This document shows, piece by piece, positions 34,722-43,819 of a stretch of 64,000 bases of DNA. The stretch spans positions 1 to 64,000 of the forward strand of contig LNDS01000053.1 in NCBI GenBank assembly GCA_001464835.1, given 5' to 3'. Each line of letters opens with the position of its first letter. Positions within the stretch are counted from its first letter, which is position 1. The notes under the pieces are model-generated. The model ran no database searches. It was given only the letters and a program-made list of their open reading frames with translations, and had not been told where the DNA came from. Origin of the DNA: Rhizobiales bacterium Ga0077525. Its GTDB lineage: Bacteria; Pseudomonadota; Alphaproteobacteria; Rhizobiales; Xanthobacteraceae. The position numbers and the translations under genes are program-made.

Positions 34722-35564
34722 GTGTCATCCGTCGCCGCACCCGCCGCATCCGTCCAGACGGAAAAGTCGCTGCTTTCGGTGAGCAACATCGAGGTCATCT
34801 ACAATTCCGTCATTCTGGTGCTCAAGGGCGTCTCGCTCGACGTGCCGAAGGGCGGCATTGTCGCGCTGCTCGGCGCCAATGGCGCCGGCAAGTCGACGAC
34901 GCTGAAAGCCATTTCCAATCTGCTGCGCGCCGAGCGCGGCGACGTCACCAAAGGCGTCATTCTGTTTGAGGGCAAGGAGGTCCAGGACCTGACGCCGAAC
35001 GAACTGGTGCAGCGCGGCTGCATCCAGGTGATGGAGGGCCGGCATTGTTTCGGCCATCTCACCATTGAAGAAAATCTGATGACCGGCGCCTTCACGCGCA
35101 AGGACGGCAAGGCTGCGATTCAGCGCGACCTCGAGCTTGTTTATGGCTATTTTCCCAAGCTGAAGCAGCGGCGCGAATCGCTCGCCGGCTATACGTCGGG
35201 CGGCGAGCAGCAGATGTGCGCGGTCGGCCGGGCGCTGATGTCGCGGCCGAAGATGATTTTGCTTGACGAGCCGTCGATGGGGTTGGCGCCGCAGATCGTC
35301 GAGGAAATTTTCGAGATCGTGAAGCATCTCAACGAGAAGGAACAGGTGTCGTTTCTTCTGGCCGAGCAGAACACCAACATGGCGCTGCGCTATGCGCGCT
35401 ACGGCTACATTCTCGAGAACGGCCGAGTTGTCATGGACGGCGACGCCAAGTCCCTGTCCGAGAACGAGGACGTCAAGGAATTCTACCTCGGCATTTCCGA
35501 TGGCCGCCGCAAATCGTTCCGCGAGGGCAAGCATTACCGGCGGCGCAAGCGCTGGCTGGCTTAG
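34722..35564 (+). CDS. livF: Branched-chain-type ABC transporter ATP-binding protein (LivF)
   Basis: 280 residues from a GTG with GGAG upstream. Walker A GANGAGKST (51-59), signature SGGEQQMCAVGRAL, Walker B MILLDEPSMGLAP, the last being the LivF hallmark. The C-terminus is longer and very basic (about 20 residues ending RRRKRW) compared with standard LivF of about 235-240 residues. Second ATPase of the importer. The stop abuts the PaaK-like gene. Confidence 0.92.
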   Translation: MSSVAAPAASVQTEKSLLSVSNIEVIYNSVILVLKGVSLDVPKGGIVALLGANGAGKSTTLKAISNLLRAERGDVTKGVILFEGKEVQDLTPNELVQRGCIQVMEGRHCFGHLTIEENLMTGAFTRKDGKAAIQRDLELVYGYFPKLKQRRESLAGYTSGGEQQMCAVGRALMSRPKMILLDEPSMGLAPQIVEEIFEIVKHLNEKEQVSFLLAEQNTNMALRYARYGYILENGRVVMDGDAKSLSENEDVKEFYLGISDGRRKSFREGKHYRRRKRWLA

Positions 35565-35569
35565 TGGCG

Positions 35570-36805
35570 ATGTCCGGCAAGCATTACGACCTTCTCGAAA
35601 CCCGCGACCCCGCGCAACGCGAGCGCGAGCAGTTTGCCGCGTTGCCTGCCATCATTGCGCATGCATTGACCGCGCCGGGCTGGGCGGCGCATCTCAAAGG
35701 TATCGATCCGAAGTCGGTCACCTCGCGCGCGGCTTTGGCGAAGCTGCCGGTGCTGCGCAAGTCCGACATCGCGGAATTGCAGAAGCTGGCGCCGCCGTTC
35801 GGCGGGCTCAATGTCACGCCGGCCGGCAAGGTCAAGCGCCTGCTGATGTCGCCCGGCCCGATCTATGAACCGGAAGGCAGCGAAGCCGCCAACTGGGGCG
35901 CGGCGCGCGCCTGTTTTGCCGCGGGCTTCCGCGCCGGCGACATCGTGCACAACGCATTCAGTTATCACCTGACGCCCGGCGCCTTCATGCTTGAATCCGG
36001 CGCGCACGCGCTCGGCTGCGCCGTGATTCCCGGCGGCGTCGGCAATACCGAGCAGCAACTCGACGCGATCGCGCATTACCGGCCGAGCGGCTATGTCGGC
36101 ACGCCGGACTTCCTCAAGATATTGCTCGACACCGCCGAAAAGTCCGGCAAGGACGCGTCCTCAATCAACCGCGCGCTGGTGTCCGGCGCAGCCTTGCCCG
36201 GTTCGCTGCGCGGCGAGTTGCGCACGCGCGGCGTCGCCGTGGTGCAGTGCTACGCCACCGCCGAACTCGGCATCGTCGCCTATGAGAGCGACGCCATGCA
36301 GGGCATGATCGCCAACGAGAACCTCATCCTCGAAATCGTGCGTCCGGGCACAGGCGACCCGGTCGCGGAAGGCGAGGTCGGCGAGATCGTCGTGACCTCG
36401 TTCAACTCCGATTACCCGATGATCCGCCTTGCCACAGGGGACCTCTCGGCGCTGCTGCCGGGCGTCTCGCCCTGCGGCCGCACCAATATCCGTATCAAGG
36501 GCTGGATGGGCCGCGCCGACCAGACCGCCAAGATCAAGGGCATGTTCGTGCATCCGAGGCAGGTGGCCGAGCTCGGCCGGCGTCATCCGGAGTTGTCGCG
36601 GCTTCGTCTGGTGGTCGGCCGCGAGGCCGAGCAGGACACCATGACGCTGCTCGCCGAGACGGCGTTATCGGACGCTGTGCTGGCGGCGGCGGTGGCCGAC
36701 ACGCTGCAATCGGTTACCAAGCTCAAGGGCATTGTCATGCTGGTAAAGCCGGGCAGCTTGCCCAATGACGGCAAGGTGATCGCCGACGAACGGCCGGTTG
36801 GCTAG
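35570..36805 (+). CDS. PaaK-like phenylacetate-CoA ligase family protein with atypical P-loop
   Basis: 411 residues, close to PaaK length. Recognisable parts are 'TSRAALAKLPVLRKSDI', 'GTPDFLKILLDTAEKSG', CYATAELGIVAYE, 'YPMIRLATGDLSALLPG' and 'GRADQTAKIKGMFVHP' in the C-terminal domain. The usual Ser/Thr/Gly-rich phosphate loop (SSGTTG) is replaced by LLMSPGPIYEPEG (91-103). It may still bind nucleotide, or act as a CoA-acceptor or binding protein. Start ATG at 35570 is preferred; GTG at 35564 shares a base with the livF stop. Its place at the end of the transport operon suggests aryl-acid activation, an inference. Confidence 0.8.
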   Translation: MSGKHYDLLETRDPAQREREQFAALPAIIAHALTAPGWAAHLKGIDPKSVTSRAALAKLPVLRKSDIAELQKLAPPFGGLNVTPAGKVKRLLMSPGPIYEPEGSEAANWGAARACFAAGFRAGDIVHNAFSYHLTPGAFMLESGAHALGCAVIPGGVGNTEQQLDAIAHYRPSGYVGTPDFLKILLDTAEKSGKDASSINRALVSGAALPGSLRGELRTRGVAVVQCYATAELGIVAYESDAMQGMIANENLILEIVRPGTGDPVAEGEVGEIVVTSFNSDYPMIRLATGDLSALLPGVSPCGRTNIRIKGWMGRADQTAKIKGMFVHPRQVAELGRRHPELSRLRLVVGREAEQDTMTLLAETALSDAVLAAAVADTLQSVTKLKGIVMLVKPGSLPNDGKVIADERPVG

Positions 36806-36845
36806 GGCTCTTGACCGCGCGCGCCATTTCCCGCTGATAGCGCCC

Positions 36846-37877
36846 ATGAACGCCAATCCCAATTTGCCGCCGAACCACCCGGCGCTGCCGCCGCGCCGCA
36901 TCGGCGTCTTGCTGGTCAATCTCGGCACGCCCGACGCCACCGACTACTGGTCGATGCGGCGCTATCTCAAGGAATTCCTGTCCGATCGGCGCGTCATCGA
37001 GGAAAACCCGGTCAAGTGGTGGCTGGTGCTCAACCTGATCATTCTGACGGTGCGCCCCGGCCGCAAAGGCCGCGACTACGACAAGATCTGGAACAAGGCG
37101 CTCGACGAGTCTTTCCTGAAAACCATCACGCGTTCGCAATCGGACAAGCTCGGCGCCGAGCTGGCGAGCGATCCGCGCCTGCTGGTCGACTGGGCGATGC
37201 GCTACGGCAATCCGTCGATCCGCTCCAAGCTCGACGCCATGCAGGCAGCCGGCTGCGACCGCATCCTGGTCGTGCCGCTCTATCCGCAATACGCGGCGGC
37301 GACGACCGCGACCGTCTGCGACAAGGCCTTCGAGGCACTTGCCGCGATGCGCTGGCAGCCGGCGGTGCGCATTGCGCCGGCCTATTTCGACAATCCGGTT
37401 TATATCGAGGCGCTGGCGTCCTCGATCGAGGACAGCCTCGCCAAACTGACCTTCAACCCGGAAGTGATCATTGCTTCGTTTCACGGCATGCCGGAAGACT
37501 ATCTGCACAAGGGCGATCCCTATTACTGCCAGTGCCACGCCACGGCGCGGCTGTTGCGCGAACGGCTCAAGCTCGACGACAAGCACTTGATGCTGACCTT
37601 CCAGTCGCGCTTCGGCCCGGCCGAATGGCTCAAGCCCTATACCGACATGACGGTGAAGGCGCTGGCCGAGCGCGGTGTGAAAAACCTCGCCGTCATCACG
37701 CCGGGTTTTTCCTCCGATTGCCTGGAGACACTGGAAGAGATCGCCATGGAGAATGCCGACATCTTCCGCCATGCGGGCGGCGAGAATTTCGCGGCAATTC
37801 CCTGCCTGAACGACAGCCCGGGCGGTATCGCAGTCATCCGCGACCTGGTCGGCCGCGAGTTGCAAGGCTGGGTCTAA
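36846..37877 (+). CDS. hemH: Ferrochelatase
   Basis: 343 residues. The catalytic His213 is in SFHGMPEDYLHKGDPYYCQC; also present are GVLLVNLGTPDA, 'TFQSRFGPAEWLKPYTD' and VITPGFSSDCLETLEEI with the conserved Glu. It inserts Fe2+ into protoporphyrin IX to make heme at the inner membrane surface. Start ATG at 36846 removes a non-conserved leader. It begins 40 bases after the PaaK-like gene on the same strand and may be partly read through from it. Confidence 0.95.
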   Translation: MNANPNLPPNHPALPPRRIGVLLVNLGTPDATDYWSMRRYLKEFLSDRRVIEENPVKWWLVLNLIILTVRPGRKGRDYDKIWNKALDESFLKTITRSQSDKLGAELASDPRLLVDWAMRYGNPSIRSKLDAMQAAGCDRILVVPLYPQYAAATTATVCDKAFEALAAMRWQPAVRIAPAYFDNPVYIEALASSIEDSLAKLTFNPEVIIASFHGMPEDYLHKGDPYYCQCHATARLLRERLKLDDKHLMLTFQSRFGPAEWLKPYTDMTVKALAERGVKNLAVITPGFSSDCLETLEEIAMENADIFRHAGGENFAAIPCLNDSPGGIAVIRDLVGRELQGWV

Positions 37878-37981
37878 CCCGTCCCATCAACACCTCATTA
37901 ACCATAGGCCTTTAACGTCCGTTAACCACTTCCCGCCGTTTCCGCGGGCCGTGCGCCATGGACGGAGGCTGACGCCTGAAC

Positions 37982-39631
37982 GTGCTGCGCCTTTCCCGCT
38001 CAACTTTTGCCCCGCGCCGCCGCGCGGGACCGATGACGGCCGTTTGCGCGCTGGCGCTCGGCGTGACCGTTGGCGTGGCTTCGGCGCAAATCGTACCGCC
38101 GGACTATTCCGATCCCTTGACGCCGAAGCTGCAAACCGATCCGCGCAAGCCGCCGCGCTTTCAGCAATTCAGCAAACCGCAACTGGAGCAACTGGAGGCG
38201 CCGCCGGTCTTCACGGCATCGACCCCTGCCGCAGGCAACACCGGTTTCGATTCCACCAACCGTAAATCGAAAGCGAAAGCCAAGCCCAAACCCCGGCCGG
38301 CAGCGAGCACCCCGGCGAGCACGGATACGTTTGCCGCACCGCCGGTGGAGACGCCGTCCGTCTCGCCGTACCAGAAGCCCTTCGCATCATCGGCGATGTC
38401 GGCCAACGCCTCGGCGCCCGGCAGCCCGTCCGTCGAGATCGGCCCGATCCGCAAGCCGCCCGCCAAGCGCAAGGCGCACAGCGAGCCGGGCGACCCCTAC
38501 GCCGCGCTGGGCTTCCATGCCGGCAGCTTCCTGCTGTATCCGGCCATCGAAGTAATCGGCGGCTACGACACCAATCCGTCCCGCACGCCCAGCGCCAAGG
38601 GCGCGGCGCTCTATTCGATCGCGCCCGAACTACGTGCCGAGTCGAACTGGTCGCGGCACGAACTCAAGGGTGAATTGCGCGGCAGCTATACCGGCTATAG
38701 CCCCGACACTGAACCGACCTTGAGCCGGCCCAATGTCAACGGCAAGGCCGACGGCCGCATCGATGTCACGCGCGACACCCGCATCGATCTAGGCTCCCGC
38801 GTGCTGGTGGCGACTGACAATCCCGGCAGTCCGAATTTGCAGGCCAATCTTGCCAAATTGCCGGCCTTCACGACCTTCGGCGGCAGCGCCGGCGTCGGCC
38901 AGAAATTCAGCCGCTTCGACCTGTCGCTCAAGGGCGATGCCGAGCGCACCGTCTATCAGGATTCGAAATTGACCGACGGTTCGACCGCCAGCAATGACGA
39001 CCGCAACTATAATCAATATGGCGTCAAGCTGCGGGGCGGCTATGAACTGACGCCGGGCGTCACGCCTTTTGTCGAAGCCGGCATCGATACGCGGCGGCAT
39101 GACCAGGCCATCGATTCATCCGGCTACCAGCGCAATTCAAAAGGCGTTACGGCGCTTGTCGGCTCGACTTTCGAGTTGTCGCGGCTGCTCACCGGCGAGG
39201 TCGCGGTCGGCTATACCAAGCGCAACTACGACGATGCGCGGCTGTCCCAGCTTAGCGGCCTGATCGGCAATGCGTCGCTGGTGTGGACGGCCAATGCGCT
39301 GACCACGGTCAAGCTCACGGCGGCCTCAATGATCGGCGAGTCGAACGTGCCCGGCGTGTCCGGCTCGTTCTACCGCGACGTCGGCTTGCAGGTCGATCAT
39401 TCGTTCCGGCGCTGGCTGATCGGCAGCGTCAAGCTCGGTTTCGGGCTGGACAATTATGTCGGCCTGTCGCGCGAGGACAAGCGCTATTCGGTCGGCGCCG
39501 GCCTGACCTACAAGCTGAACCGTACCACGCAGATTAAGGGTGAAGCCCGCCAGGACTGGCTGCGTTCCAACGTCACCGGCAACGACTATACCGCTAGTGT
39601 TTTCATGCTCGGCTTGCGGTTTCAGCAGTAA
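37982..39631 (+). CDS. Outer-membrane beta-barrel protein (BBP2-like porin)
   Basis: 549 residues from a GTG. A signal peptide (hydrophobic TAVCALALGVTVGVASA) is followed by a Pro/Ala/Lys-rich disordered region (about 40-165) and then a long series of alternating beta strands with Tyr/Arg/Asp girdles, ending FMLGLRFQQ as expected for barrel insertion. 'YPAIEVIGGYDTNPSRTPSA' is characteristic of the putative beta-barrel porin 2 group. The function in this family is not firmly known; some are associated with polysaccharide export. Ends two bases from the convergent galU. Confidence 0.8.
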   Translation: MLRLSRSTFAPRRRAGPMTAVCALALGVTVGVASAQIVPPDYSDPLTPKLQTDPRKPPRFQQFSKPQLEQLEAPPVFTASTPAAGNTGFDSTNRKSKAKAKPKPRPAASTPASTDTFAAPPVETPSVSPYQKPFASSAMSANASAPGSPSVEIGPIRKPPAKRKAHSEPGDPYAALGFHAGSFLLYPAIEVIGGYDTNPSRTPSAKGAALYSIAPELRAESNWSRHELKGELRGSYTGYSPDTEPTLSRPNVNGKADGRIDVTRDTRIDLGSRVLVATDNPGSPNLQANLAKLPAFTTFGGSAGVGQKFSRFDLSLKGDAERTVYQDSKLTDGSTASNDDRNYNQYGVKLRGGYELTPGVTPFVEAGIDTRRHDQAIDSSGYQRNSKGVTALVGSTFELSRLLTGEVAVGYTKRNYDDARLSQLSGLIGNASLVWTANALTTVKLTAASMIGESNVPGVSGSFYRDVGLQVDHSFRRWLIGSVKLGFGLDNYVGLSREDKRYSVGAGLTYKLNRTTQIKGEARQDWLRSNVTGNDYTASVFMLGLRFQQ

Positions 39632-39633
39632 AT

Positions 39634-40515
39634 TTATTGCTCGCCTAAAATCCGCTTCAACTCGCCGCGGAATTCGTCGGCGAGGTCTGGCCGGTCGAGC
39701 GCATAGGCGACGTTGGCGGTGAGAAAGCCGATCTTCGATCCGCAATCATAGCTGCGGCCTTCGAACTTCAAGCCGTAGAACGGCTGCGTTTTCGCCAAGG
39801 CCAGCATGGCGTCGGTCAACTGGATTTCGCCGCCGGCGCCGGCCGCCTGCTTGCCGAGCAGCTCGAAGATTTCCGGCTGAAGAATATAACGCCCGGTGAT
39901 CGAGAGGTTGGAAGGCGCGTCGGCCGCTTTCGGCTTCTCGACCATTTGCGTGATCTCGAAGGCCTTGCCCTTCGGCTTGCCGACGCCGACCACGCCATAC
40001 ATGTGAATGCGCTCCGTCGGCACTTCCTCGACCGCGACGATGTTGGCGTTGGCATCAAGGTCCTTGGCGGCGTCGATCATCTGCGCCAGGCAGCCGCGCG
40101 GATTTTTCACCAGCACGTCGGGCAGGATGACGGCGAAGGGTTCGCTGCCGACCAGTTCGCGCGCGCACCAGACGGCATGGCCGAGGCCAAGCGGCGATTG
40201 CTGGCGGGTGAAGCTGGTGCCGCCGGCGTCGGGCAGGTCGGTCTCCAGAAGCTTGAGTTCGTTCTTCTTGCCGCGCTCAATCAGGGTCACTTCAAGCTCG
40301 AACTGGCGGTCGAAGTGGTCTTCGATCACGCTCTTGTTGCGCCCGGTGACGAAAATGCAGTGTTCGATGCCCGCCTGCCGCGCCTCATCGACCACATGCT
40401 GGATCAGCGGCCGGTCGACCACCGGCAGCATCTCTTTCGGCATCGCCTTGGTGGCGGGCAGGAAGCGGGTGCCAAGGCCGGCGACGGGGAAAATGGCTTT
40501 GCGGATACGGGTCAT
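39634..40515 (-). CDS. galU: UTP-glucose-1-phosphate uridylyltransferase
   Basis: 293 residues. The nucleotidyltransferase motif 'GLGTRFLPATKAMPKEMLP' starts close to the N-terminus, followed by LGLGHAVWCARELV, VEKPKAADAPSNLSITGRYIL and 'EIQLTDAMLALAKTQ', all matching GalU. It makes UDP-glucose for envelope polysaccharides. ATG at 40515 removes 19 extra residues of a longer frame. Neighbouring barrel and transglycosylase genes give an envelope context. Confidence 0.95.
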   Translation of the reverse strand: MTRIRKAIFPVAGLGTRFLPATKAMPKEMLPVVDRPLIQHVVDEARQAGIEHCIFVTGRNKSVIEDHFDRQFELEVTLIERGKKNELKLLETDLPDAGGTSFTRQQSPLGLGHAVWCARELVGSEPFAVILPDVLVKNPRGCLAQMIDAAKDLDANANIVAVEEVPTERIHMYGVVGVGKPKGKAFEITQMVEKPKAADAPSNLSITGRYILQPEIFELLGKQAAGAGGEIQLTDAMLALAKTQPFYGLKFEGRSYDCGSKIGFLTANVAYALDRPDLADEFRGELKRILGEQ

Positions 40516-40706
40516 GGGCGGGAGCGCTCTCGCGTGGGCTGGAAAAGTGCCGATGTGAAGTATCAAGCACAAAGCGGCAGGAAAGGTCCAGATTGGAACC
40601 TGATTGCAGCCAAAAGTGCCGATAATCCAGAACCATTAACGTCGCAGAAACGAAATCGCTGCACCCATAGGGCCCGGGGTGCGTTAGACTGGGTAGGCGG
40701 TATCAC

Positions 40707-42029
40707 ATGCGAGCGACACGACCCATAGCATTGGCGGCCACGCTGCTTGTCACGATTGGCGTGAGCGCGTTCGCGCAAAACAATGGCGACCGCACCGGCA
40801 CCATTCCGGCGAAGCCAATCGGCCGGCCGGACGCGCGCGAATGGAGCGGCGAGGACGGCGCTTCCGGCCATCCGCAGATGACCGCAGCGGCGATCCGCCA
40901 GGCGGCCGCCAATTTCCAGCCGTGCCTCGAAGGACTTTACCCGATGGCGGCGCGTCACGGTGTCTCGCGCATGGCGTATCAAAGCCTGACCGCCCATCTG
41001 TCGCCCGATCTGCGCATCATGGACCTGATGGACAGCCAGCCGGAATTCACCAAGGCGGTCTGGGACTATCTCGACATTCTGGTCAACGACAAGCGTGTCG
41101 CTGCCGGCCGCGAGATGCTGGAAAAATATCGCAGCACCTTCGACGCGGCCGAGAAGGCCTACGGCGTCGACCGTCATATCGTTGCCGCCATCTGGGGCGT
41201 CGAAACCAATTACGGCGCCATCCGCGGCGACCGGCCGGTACTGCAATCGACCGCGACCTTGGCCTGCGTCGGGCGGCGGCAGCGCTACTTCCGCGACGAG
41301 TTCATCGCCGCGCTCGACATCGTCAATCGCGGCGACGTCAAGAAGGAGAGGCTGGTGGGGTCTTGGGCCGGCGCCTTCGGGCCGACACAGTTCATGCCGA
41401 CGGCGTTCAAGCGTTATGCAGTCGATTTCGACGGCGACGGCCATCGCAATGTCGTCGACTCGATGCCCGACCTGATCGCCTCGACTGCCAACAATCTGAA
41501 AAAAGCTGGCTGGGTGAACGGGCAGACCTGGGGCTACGAAGTCGTCATCCCGGCGAACTTCAATTTCCATTTGGCCGATCGTCATCGCGCCCTGTCGATC
41601 GCCGAGTGGGAGCGACACGGCATCACCCGGCCCGACGGCAAGTCGTTCCCGCGGCCGGGCGACCATGCCTTTATTCTGATTCCGGCAGGCGTCCAGGGTC
41701 CGGGCTTCCTGATGCTGCCGAACTTCAGGGCGATCATGAAATACAACCCGGCGGAAGCCTATGCGCTGGCGATCGGCCATCTCGCCGACCGGCTGCGCGG
41801 GGCTGGGCCCTTCGCGCAGGATTGGCCGCGCTATGAGCGGGTGCTGACGCGCGCCGAACGGCTGGAGTTGCAACAACTTCTTGAGAAGCACGGCTACGAG
41901 GTCGGCGAGCCGGACGGCCGTCTCGGATCGAAGACCCGCAATGCCGTGCGCGATTTTCAGGCCCGTATCGGCCGGGTTCCCGACGGTTTCGCTTCGGCCG
42001 GCGTATTGGAGCGGCTGCGCGCCCGTTAA
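40707..42029 (+). CDS. Lytic murein transglycosylase (MltB type) with peptidoglycan-binding domain
   Basis: 440 residues with signal peptide MRATRPIALAATLLVTIGVSAFA. The catalytic Glu166 is in AIWGVETNYG; 'WAGAFGPTQFMPTAFKRYAV' and DFDGDGHRN complete the MltB/SltB35 domain. The last 65 residues form a PG_binding_1 repeat ('HGYEVGEPDGRLGSKTRNAV', FQARIGRVPDGFAS). It cleaves glycan strands with formation of 1,6-anhydro-muramic acid, in the periplasm. No lipobox Cys, so probably soluble. GalU lies divergent on the other side. Confidence 0.93.
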   Translation: MRATRPIALAATLLVTIGVSAFAQNNGDRTGTIPAKPIGRPDAREWSGEDGASGHPQMTAAAIRQAAANFQPCLEGLYPMAARHGVSRMAYQSLTAHLSPDLRIMDLMDSQPEFTKAVWDYLDILVNDKRVAAGREMLEKYRSTFDAAEKAYGVDRHIVAAIWGVETNYGAIRGDRPVLQSTATLACVGRRQRYFRDEFIAALDIVNRGDVKKERLVGSWAGAFGPTQFMPTAFKRYAVDFDGDGHRNVVDSMPDLIASTANNLKKAGWVNGQTWGYEVVIPANFNFHLADRHRALSIAEWERHGITRPDGKSFPRPGDHAFILIPAGVQGPGFLMLPNFRAIMKYNPAEAYALAIGHLADRLRGAGPFAQDWPRYERVLTRAERLELQQLLEKHGYEVGEPDGRLGSKTRNAVRDFQARIGRVPDGFASAGVLERLRAR

Positions 42030-42142
42030 CCCTTTTTGTTGGCGCATGACCTGGGCCTGCGCGGCCAGACCTTCGAGTTGACATTTTTGGCTGGCTATTG
42101 GTCCATGCTCTCTGGCGCTCAATTCAGGTCTGGGCCTTCGGC

Positions 42143-43810
42143 ATGATGCGGAAAAACCGGTATTGGCAGCGGCTCGCCGCGATCGTGCTTTTGGGCGCGG
42201 CCGAATGCGCGACCGTTGGCCTGACCTTGCCCGCGCCAGCGCACGCGCAGGATTTCCCGTTTCTTAGCCGCCAGCGCGCGCCGCGCGGCGATGGCTTCTT
42301 CCAGCAATTCTTCGGCCCGTCCAACCGTCGCCAGGACGACCGCGACTATCAAACGCAACAGGCGCCGGCCGACAATTCGCGGGCGCCGGCCGCGCGCAAG
42401 GCCGATCCAAACCAGACCGCACCGACCACCTCCGTCGTCGTGCTCGGCGACGGCATGGCCGACTGGCTCGCTTACGGTCTTGAGGATGCGTTTGGCGATG
42501 CGCCGGAAGTCGGTATCGTGCGCAAGAACAAGGCGCACTCCGGCCTGGTCCGCTACGACGCGCGCAGTGATCTCGACTGGTGGCACACCGCGCGCGATAT
42601 CCTCAACGCCGAGAAGCCGAATTACGTCATCATGATGCTCGGCGTCAGCGACCGGCAGGCCTTCCGCGCCCAGGACGTCGCCAAAGAAGCGGAAAAGAAA
42701 GAGGCCGACAAGAAGGCCGACGCCAAAGACACGGCGAACAAAGATCCGGCCAACAAGGACGCCGCCAGCAAGGATGCCGCAGCGGCCGATCAGAACAAGG
42801 ACGAGGAAAGTGACTCGATCGCCGCGCCCGAGCCGCCGGCCGGCAGGCGGGCAGGCGGCAGCCTCGAATTCCGCGGCGACCAGTGGGAAAAGATCTATAC
42901 GCGCCGCATCGACGACACCATCGCCGCGCTCAAGAGCAAGGGCGTGCCGGTGTTCTGGGTCGGTCTGCCGTCGATCCGCGGCACGCGCTCGACTTCCGAC
43001 GCGGCCTATCTCAACGATCTGTACCGCGCCCGCGCCGAGAAAGCCGGCGCGGTCTTTATCGATGTCTGGGACGGCTTCATCGATGAAGGCGGCAAGTACA
43101 CCAATTTCGGCCCGGACTTCGAAGGCCAGATGCGCCGCTTGCGTTCGGGCGACGGCGTCTATTTCACCAAATACGGCGCGCGCAAGCTGGCCCACTATGT
43201 CGAGCGCGAACTGCGCCGCTACATGAGCAATCGCGGACCGATCGCGTTGCCGTCGGGACCGATGGGCCCGGTGCCGGCCGATGGCAAGCCGACGGCGCGG
43301 CCGCTGGCCGGTCCGGTGGTGCCGCTGACGATGACCTCGACGGGTTCGGAAGAATTGCTCGGCGGCTCGGGTGTTGCCGGCGCCCGCGCCGACGCCACCG
43401 CGCTCGGCGTTCTGGTCAAGGGCGATGCGGTGTCAGCGCCGTCGGGCCGCGCCGACGATTTCTGGTGGCCGCGCGGCAGCCCCCCGCCCACGCCGCCGGT
43501 TGCCGCTACGCCACCGGCTGCACCGGCCGCCGCTTCGGCTTCGATCGGCGCGCCGGCTGTCGCCAATCCCGAACCGGCAAAACCCGCGCCTGTGGTGGCT
43601 AATCCTGAGCCGGTCAAGCCGCCGGCGCAGAACACCGCGAAACCGCCGCAACCTGCCGCGACAATGCGGCCTGCGCCCCAGCCCGCCGCACCGCGGCCTG
43701 TTGAAGCCAGGCCGCGCGCCGCCGACAACAGCCCGCGCCCGCCGCAGCCGGTTCAGCGCCGCAACGACGGCCCGTTCGGCGCCGGCGGTCCGTTCGGCTG
43801 GATGCGGTAG
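42143..43810 (+). CDS. DUF459 / SGNH-fold periplasmic protein with degenerate active site
   Basis: 555 residues. Signal peptide up to about APAHAQ (residue 36), a charged linker, then an SGNH-like domain from about 96: VVVLGDGMADWLAYGL, 'NYVIMMLGVSDRQAF', 'VPVFWVGLPSIRGTRSTSDA' and 'GDGVYFTKYGARKLAHYVER'. The nucleophile position reads Gly102-Asp103-Gly104 and the terminal Asp-x-x-His reads Asp337-Gly-Val-Tyr340, so Ser and His of the triad are both absent. An insertion of Lys/Asp/Ala repeats (about 195-230) and a Pro/Ala-rich tail (about 435-555) surround it. Likely non-catalytic or altered function in the envelope. Confidence 0.8.
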   Translation: MMRKNRYWQRLAAIVLLGAAECATVGLTLPAPAHAQDFPFLSRQRAPRGDGFFQQFFGPSNRRQDDRDYQTQQAPADNSRAPAARKADPNQTAPTTSVVVLGDGMADWLAYGLEDAFGDAPEVGIVRKNKAHSGLVRYDARSDLDWWHTARDILNAEKPNYVIMMLGVSDRQAFRAQDVAKEAEKKEADKKADAKDTANKDPANKDAASKDAAAADQNKDEESDSIAAPEPPAGRRAGGSLEFRGDQWEKIYTRRIDDTIAALKSKGVPVFWVGLPSIRGTRSTSDAAYLNDLYRARAEKAGAVFIDVWDGFIDEGGKYTNFGPDFEGQMRRLRSGDGVYFTKYGARKLAHYVERELRRYMSNRGPIALPSGPMGPVPADGKPTARPLAGPVVPLTMTSTGSEELLGGSGVAGARADATALGVLVKGDAVSAPSGRADDFWWPRGSPPPTPPVAATPPAAPAAASASIGAPAVANPEPAKPAPVVANPEPVKPPAQNTAKPPQPAATMRPAPQPAAPRPVEARPRAADNSPRPPQPVQRRNDGPFGAGGPFGWMR

Positions 43811-43819
43811 GGACTGCCG

